This document shows positions 5,247 through 9,059 of a DNA stretch of 9,059 nucleotides, piece by piece. Position numbers and translations under genes: made by a program. The stretch comes from Mycobacteriaceae bacterium. Its GTDB lineage: Bacteria; Actinomycetota; Actinomycetes; Mycobacteriales; Mycobacteriaceae. The notes below the pieces were generated by a model. The model ran no database searches and was not told the DNA's origin. It saw nothing but the letters and a program-made list of their open reading frames with translations. The stretch covers positions 1 through 9,059 of the forward strand of contig JAFAWC010000012.1 in NCBI GenBank assembly GCA_019242135.1, read 5' to 3'. Each line of letters starts with the position of its first letter. Position 1 is the stretch's first letter.

Positions 5247-6131
5247 ATGAACGCAGAACAGTACGACAAGATGGGCAAGGGCACCGGCTTCGTCGCCGCG
5301 TTGGACCAGAGCGGCGGCAGCACGCCCAAGGCGCTTGCGCTGTACGGCATCGGCGAGGACGAGTACTCCGGCGACGAGCAGATGTTCGAGCTGGTGCACG
5401 AGATGCGCACCCGAATCATCACCAGCCCGAGCTTCGACGGTCACCGCATCCTGGCGGCGATCCTGTTCGAGAACACCATGGACCGCGCGATCGAGGGCCG
5501 GTCCACCGCGGACTACCTGTGGAACGTCAAACAGATCGTGCCGATCCTCAAGGTCGACAAGGGTCTGGCCGACGAGGCGGACGGCGCCAAGGTCATGAAG
5601 CCCATTCCCAACCTCGGGGACCTGTTAGCGCGCGCGGTCGACAACGGCATCTTCGGCACCAAGATGCGCTCGTTCATCACGCTGCCCGGCGCGGGCCTCG
5701 ACGCGGTCGTCGAGCAGCAGTTCGAGATCGCGCGCCAGATCCTGGCGTCCGGTCTGGTGCCGATCATCGAGCCGGAGGTCGACATCAAGAGCCCGCGCAA
5801 GGCCGAGGCCGAGGAGCAGCTGAAGGCCGGGCTTCTCGACGCCGTCAACGAACTCTCTGCCGAGACCCCGGTGATGTTGAAGCTCACGCTGCCCGACACG
5901 GACAACCTGTACAAAGAGCTCGTCGAGCATCCCAGGGTGCTACGCGTGCTGGCACTGTCGGGGGGCTACAGCCGCGACGAGGCGTGTGAACGCCTGGCGC
6001 GCAACCACGGCGTGATCGCGAGCTTCTCGCGGGCACTGACCGAGGGGCTGACCGCGCAACAAAGTGCGGCCGAGTTCGACGCGACGCTGGACAAGTCGAT
6101 CGCGGAGATCGCGGCGGCGTCGGCGACCTGA
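5247..6131 (+). CDS. fda: fructose-bisphosphate aldolase, class I
   Basis: This 294-residue protein would reversibly cleave fructose 1,6-bisphosphate to dihydroxyacetone phosphate and glyceraldehyde 3-phosphate in glycolysis and gluconeogenesis, through a lysine Schiff base without metal. Residues matching the class I active site are D20 in ALDQSGGSTPK with K28, K102 in LKVDKG, K139 and R141 in GTKMRS, E175 in IIEPE, the Schiff-base lysine K212 in MLKLTLP, the phosphate-binding LSGGYSR (237-243), and R262 in SFSRAL. Length is typical of the short bacterial class I form. The ATG at 5247 is preferred: GGGAGG (5235-5240) is 6 nt before it and only 3 nt before the in-frame GTG at 5244. The gene has its own 110-bp leader after the secreted-protein gene. 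Mycobacteria usually carry a class II zinc aldolase (Fba), so this is probably a second, metal-independent isoenzyme, perhaps serving gluconeogenesis. The symbol follows bacterial usage. Confidence 0.92.
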   Translation: MNAEQYDKMGKGTGFVAALDQSGGSTPKALALYGIGEDEYSGDEQMFELVHEMRTRIITSPSFDGHRILAAILFENTMDRAIEGRSTADYLWNVKQIVPILKVDKGLADEADGAKVMKPIPNLGDLLARAVDNGIFGTKMRSFITLPGAGLDAVVEQQFEIARQILASGLVPIIEPEVDIKSPRKAEAEEQLKAGLLDAVNELSAETPVMLKLTLPDTDNLYKELVEHPRVLRVLALSGGYSRDEACERLARNHGVIASFSRALTEGLTAQQSAAEFDATLDKSIAEIAAASAT

Positions 6132-6204
6132 GATCTGAGCCGATTCAATCGTCACATAACTAGCAGTGGTGCGGGCGAGACCTTGCTCTGGCGGGCGAAA
6201 GTCG

Positions 6205-7515
6205 TTAGGTAAGAGCGGTCACCAGGTCAGCGACCAGCTGGGCCACCTCGGGCCGCGGCGCGTCGAACTTCTCCAGGCAGGCGATCGCCTCGTCTCTCCG
6301 GTTCGCCTCGATCAACCGTCGCACTTCAGCGGCCATCGGCGCGTCCGCGGTCGCCAGCACATCGACGAGCTCCCAATCCCGGTACATCGCAAGCGTTCGC
6401 TCGTAAAACGCGAATCCCGTCACCGGTCGGCCGCCCATGCTGCCGCGGTACCGGTAGGGACCTTCCATGTAATCAATCGGCAGGGCATGCGCCGGCGTGG
6501 GAACAAGAGGCTCACCGGTCAGGTCGAGATCGAGCTGGCGTGAGGTGAGGCGGTGCCGGTCGGGCAGGTAACGCGCCGCAGCCGGCGGCGGAATCAGGGT
6601 GTGTATCGACTCCGGCCAACGGATATAGCTCGCGATGCTGACCTCGATATCTTCGGCGCATTCGGGCGCGCCATCACTGCTCGTGGTTGCGCCCGAAAAC
6701 GGCTGCAGCGCATTATGGTTCGTCCGGTCGAACTGGCGCCAGACGCTCAGATCGGTGCCGTTGTCGAGGGTGATCGTGCGCCACTCGTGGGAACGCGAGC
6801 GCGGATCACCTCCCGGTCCGCCCGCCGCGGCGTAGCGCGGGAACCACTGGCGGTCGACATGTCCTGCGTCGCCGGCGACCGTGTCCTCGATCCCGCCCCA
6901 CCGCAACGTCCCGGCCATCGTCATGCCGGTTTGAAAGTAGGAGTAGGTGTCGTCCTGGCCGAAGCACGCGATCTTGCCGTGGTGGGCCGAGGCGCCGAGG
7001 GGCACCGGCGCGCGGGTGGGTGTCACGTGCAGGCTCAGCTGCATCTTCTCGCCGGCCTGGTCGAGGCCCACGAGTGCGACTTCGTAGGTGTAGGGCACCA
7101 GCTGCTGTTCGCCGTCACGACAAGCCCGCCATTGTGATGTGCCCGCCGCGCCTGCGTATGCGATGCCGAGGTGCCCGACCGTGATGGACATCTTGGGTAC
7201 CGCGCCCGGCTGTGTGCTGGCCGGTGGCACGTCGTAATCGGTGCATGTCCCGTACGTCCCGTTGTCGAGGTCGAACAGCGCGAAGGTGTGAAAGTCAGCG
7301 ACGATGTTGTGGCCCAGACGGTTCTTGTTGAAGATCGTCAGGAACGCGTACTCGCGTCCGGTGCGTTCGCCGGTGACTTCGCCGGCCAGAAACCAGGTGT
7401 CCGACTCGTAACCGGGGTGTTCACCCTCGGCGGCCGGAAAGCGGAATTGCGCGTCGCAGGGCACGAGTTCGAAGGGATACCGACGCCAGTCCTCAGCCAC
7501 GCGGCCACCCCGCAT
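6205..7515 (-). CDS. CrtC/AttH family lipocalin-like protein (hydroxyneurosporene-synthase-like)
   Basis: This 436-residue protein shows the signatures of the double-lipocalin AttH/CrtC fold. The first part (about 10-230) holds YFQTGMTMAGTL (193-204) leading to the family's histidine/aspartate motif, here GHVDRQW (218-224; usual form WMDxxW). The second part (about 240-385) ends with YMEGPYRYRG (349-358) and GRPVTGFAFYERT (362-374), matching the usual YxEG...GRPVxGxGYxE. A helical Ala/Glu-rich extension follows (391-436). Family members include carotenoid 1,2-hydratase, tocopherol-cyclase-like proteins and the AttH export-linked protein. Mycobacteria make no hydroxyneurosporene by this route, so a hydrophobic ligand such as a polyketide, terpenoid or lipid is inferred, with unknown chemistry. 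No signal peptide is seen. The ATG at 7515 lacks a clear SD; the in-frame GTG at 7500 is preceded by GGGGTGG and is a credible alternative (431 residues). It diverges from the aldehyde dehydrogenase and converges on the aldolase, with no terminator seen in 6132-6204. Confidence 0.75.
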   Translation of the reverse strand: MRGGRVAEDWRRYPFELVPCDAQFRFPAAEGEHPGYESDTWFLAGEVTGERTGREYAFLTIFNKNRLGHNIVADFHTFALFDLDNGTYGTCTDYDVPPASTQPGAVPKMSITVGHLGIAYAGAAGTSQWRACRDGEQQLVPYTYEVALVGLDQAGEKMQLSLHVTPTRAPVPLGASAHHGKIACFGQDDTYSYFQTGMTMAGTLRWGGIEDTVAGDAGHVDRQWFPRYAAAGGPGGDPRSRSHEWRTITLDNGTDLSVWRQFDRTNHNALQPFSGATTSSDGAPECAEDIEVSIASYIRWPESIHTLIPPPAAARYLPDRHRLTSRQLDLDLTGEPLVPTPAHALPIDYMEGPYRYRGSMGGRPVTGFAFYERTLAMYRDWELVDVLATADAPMAAEVRRLIEANRRDEAIACLEKFDAPRPEVAQLVADLVTALT

Positions 7516-7534
7516 CCATCGTTGCGTCGCTTTT

Positions 7535-7562
7535 TTGCTATGTTAGCAGCAATAGCTATATT
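7535..7562. promoter_or_regulatory. palindromic operator/promoter region between attH-like and aldehyde dehydrogenase genes
   Basis: An unusually AT-rich block in a GC-rich genome with overlapping symmetry: TGCTA-TGT-TAGCA (7536-7548) and ATAGCTAT (7552-7559), both built on GCTA/TAGC words, with TTGCT (7535-7539) also mirrored by AGCAA (7548-7552). TATATT (7557-7562) could be a -10 for the rightward gene with TTGCTA (7535-7540) as a poor -35 at 16-nt spacing. It lies in the 73 bp between divergent starts, where a TetR- or MarR-type repressor commonly binds. No regulator gene is in the window and I do not recognise the operator. Confidence 0.5.
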
Positions 7563-7588
7563 GACCGCGACGGTAGGGCGGTGGCCGA

Positions 7589-9037
7589 ATGAAACCCCTT
7601 GTCTACGAACAGCTTTTCATCGGAGGCCGGTGGCAGACGCCGTCCACCGGGCAGCGGATCCCGGTAATCTCACCGCACACCGAGGAGCCGATCGGGGAGG
7701 CCCCGGAGGCCGCACCCGCCGATGTCGACAACGCCGTCGCGGCCGCGCGGGACGCCTTCGACAACGGTCCCTGGCCGCGGCTGTCGGTGGCCGAGCGGAT
7801 CGAGAAAATCGAAAACCTTGCCGCCGTGTACTCCGGGCATGTCGAGGAGATGGCGGACCTCATCACCGCGGAGATGGGTTCGCCGCGAAGCTTCAGCCGG
7901 CTGGGACAGGGGGCGGGCGCGTTGGCGCAAATGCACCTCGTCATCGCGACCGCGCGCGAATTCCGTTGGGCCGAGCGCCGACCCGGGTTGTTCGGTGAGG
8001 TCCACGTGCGCCGGGCCCCGGTCGGCGTGGTCGGCGCCATCGTGCCGTGGAACGTACCGCAGTTCTTGATCATGCCCAAGCTGATCCCCGCACTGATCGC
8101 GGGGTGCACAGTCGTCGTCAAGCCCGCGCCCGAAACACCGCTGGACGCGCTGTGGTTAGCCGAGATGATCGAAAAAATCGACCTGCCGGCGGGCGTGGTG
8201 TCGATCCTTCCGGGCGGCCGCGAGACGGGGGAAAGCCTGGTCACACACCCGGGCGTGGACAAGATCTCGTTCACCGGCTCATCGGCGACCGGCCGGCGCA
8301 TCGCGGCGCTGTGCGGTCAACAGCTCAAGCGGGTCAGCCTCGAGCTGGGCGGCAAATCTGCTGCGATCGTCCTCGACGACGCCGACGTCGGGCACACCGT
8401 CAAGAGCCTGAAGGTGGCCGGCCTCATGAACAACGGGCAGGCCTGCGTGGCGCAGACCCGGATCCTGGTCAGCGAGCGGCGCCACGACGAGGTCGTCGAC
8501 GCGCTCTCGGACATGATCGCGGGCCTGCAGATCGGTGATCCCGCCGACGAGGACACCGACATCGGTCCTCTGGTGGCGCAGCGCCAGCAGCAGCGCGTGC
8601 AGGGATACATCCAAGCGGGGATCGACGAGGGCGCCCGAATCGTCGTCGGCGGCGCCGACAAACCCTACGACCGGGGGTGGTACGTCCGGCCCACCTTGTT
8701 CGCGGACGCGACCAACGACATGCGGATCGCGCGCGAGGAAATCTTCGGCCCGGTGTTGACTGTCCTGAAGTACTCCGACGAGCACGACGCGGTGCGGATC
8801 GCGAACGACAGCGACTACGGCCTGGCCGGGTCGGTGTGGACCAACGACATCGGCCACGGCCTGGAAATCGCCTCGCAGGTAAGGGCCGGCACCTACGGCA
8901 TCAACATGTACACCCTCGACACCAGCTGTCCATTCGGCGGGTTCAAGCAGTCCGGCATCGGGCGCGAGTTCGGCCCCGAGGGACTTTCGGAATACGTGGA
9001 GCTACAGTCGACGGTGAGCGCCGGCAAGCTGCCGTGA
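7589..9037 (+). CDS. NAD(P)-dependent aldehyde dehydrogenase
   Basis: This 482-residue full-length ALDH superfamily member oxidises an aldehyde to a carboxylate with NAD(P)+. Visible residues are PWN with N155 (oxyanion), K178 in VVKPAPETP (cofactor), the FTGS loop (228-231), general base E252 in LELGGKS, catalytic C286 in GQACVAQ, E384 in EEIFGPV (cofactor ribose) and the C-terminal PFGGFKQSGIGRE (448-460). All catalytic positions are intact. It resembles the general mycobacterial AldA-type enzymes (Rv0768 group), but the aldehyde cannot be read from the sequence. The ATG at 7589 has a weak AGGGCGG (7575-7581), 7 nt upstream, as its SD. It diverges from the AttH-like gene, and a shared regulated promoter region suggests a common inducer or pathway, possibly turnover of an alcohol/aldehyde compound. 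The gene is complete and ends 22 nt before the window end. Confidence 0.92.
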   Translation: MKPLVYEQLFIGGRWQTPSTGQRIPVISPHTEEPIGEAPEAAPADVDNAVAAARDAFDNGPWPRLSVAERIEKIENLAAVYSGHVEEMADLITAEMGSPRSFSRLGQGAGALAQMHLVIATAREFRWAERRPGLFGEVHVRRAPVGVVGAIVPWNVPQFLIMPKLIPALIAGCTVVVKPAPETPLDALWLAEMIEKIDLPAGVVSILPGGRETGESLVTHPGVDKISFTGSSATGRRIAALCGQQLKRVSLELGGKSAAIVLDDADVGHTVKSLKVAGLMNNGQACVAQTRILVSERRHDEVVDALSDMIAGLQIGDPADEDTDIGPLVAQRQQQRVQGYIQAGIDEGARIVVGGADKPYDRGWYVRPTLFADATNDMRIAREEIFGPVLTVLKYSDEHDAVRIANDSDYGLAGSVWTNDIGHGLEIASQVRAGTYGINMYTLDTSCPFGGFKQSGIGREFGPEGLSEYVELQSTVSAGKLP

Positions 9038-9059
9038 CTGTTTTCCGCCGAAATCTTCT

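Noticed and set aside
4742..5444. Two overlapping minus-strand open frames opposite the secreted protein and the aldolase leader
   Set aside because: They are antisense to a gene with a clear signal peptide, have low-complexity Arg/Ser/Thr composition, and show no start signals or recognisable domains.
6132..6204. Bidirectional terminator between the convergent aldolase and AttH-like genes
   Set aside because: Only a direct repeat GCGGGCGA (6171-6178 and 6192-6199) and a tiny CGATT-C-AATCG palindrome with no usable loop were found. There is no stem followed by a T-run.
7603..8301. Minus-strand open frame of 232 codons inside the aldehyde dehydrogenase gene
   Set aside because: The opposite strand encodes an ALDH with every catalytic motif intact. 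The antisense frame has no family features.
1..9059. Mobile element, CRISPR array, phage or toxin-antitoxin system
   Set aside because: No transposase, integrase, terminal repeats, regular spaced repeats or small paired toxin/antitoxin frames were seen. Gene content and composition look like core mycobacterial chromosome.

Overview
The window looks like chromosomal DNA from a high-GC actinobacterium, most likely a fast-growing Mycobacterium (Mycolicibacterium). The evidence is strong G/C bias at third codon positions, GTG starts, a close relative of the mycobacterial cAMP-dependent protein lysine acetyltransferase (Rv0998 / KATms type), an Hsp20 closely resembling the M. leprae 18-kDa antigen, a FadD-type acyl-CoA synthetase, and two small secreted proteins of mycobacterial style. 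The species cannot be fixed from the sequence alone. No mobile element, tRNA, rRNA or CRISPR array was seen.

Layout. (a) 1-139 is a leader or promoter stretch for a 100-residue secreted protein (140-442, +). (b) On the minus strand, a two-gene unit reads leftward: pat (2259-1279), then a shikimate-dehydrogenase-like oxidoreductase (1264-452) 14 nt downstream. (c) The divergent region 2260-2422 between pat and an 18-kDa-antigen-type hsp20 (2423-2896, +) holds a perfect CIRCE inverted repeat (2321-2347), the operator of the HrcA heat-shock repressor. (d) A clear intrinsic terminator (2911-2947) closes hsp20. (e) A FadD acyl-CoA synthetase (2981-4579, +) is followed after 17 nt by a secreted four-cysteine protein (4597-5136, +). 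(f) A class I fructose-bisphosphate aldolase (5247-6131, +) has a CRP-like palindrome in its leader. (g) A CrtC/AttH lipocalin-like protein (7515-6205, -) and an aldehyde dehydrogenase (7589-9037, +) diverge from a 73-bp AT-rich region with stacked small palindromes.

How the parts may work together (inference). CIRCE lies midway between pat and hsp20 and is flanked by mirror-image -10-like hexamers, so HrcA may control both directions. That would tie post-translational acetylation, and the co-transcribed AroE-like enzyme, to protein-folding stress. Pat enzymes of mycobacteria acetylate the C-terminal catalytic lysine of acyl-CoA synthetases, and the FadD encoded just beyond hsp20 carries that lysine (K523 in PTGK). 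The attH-like/aldehyde dehydrogenase pair probably shares a local regulator that is not encoded in this window.

Most of the window is ordinary mycobacterial metabolic sequence. The points most worth a second look are the bidirectional CIRCE at pat/hsp20, the AroE-like protein that lacks the shikimate-binding serines, and the palindromic attH/ALDH intergenic region.
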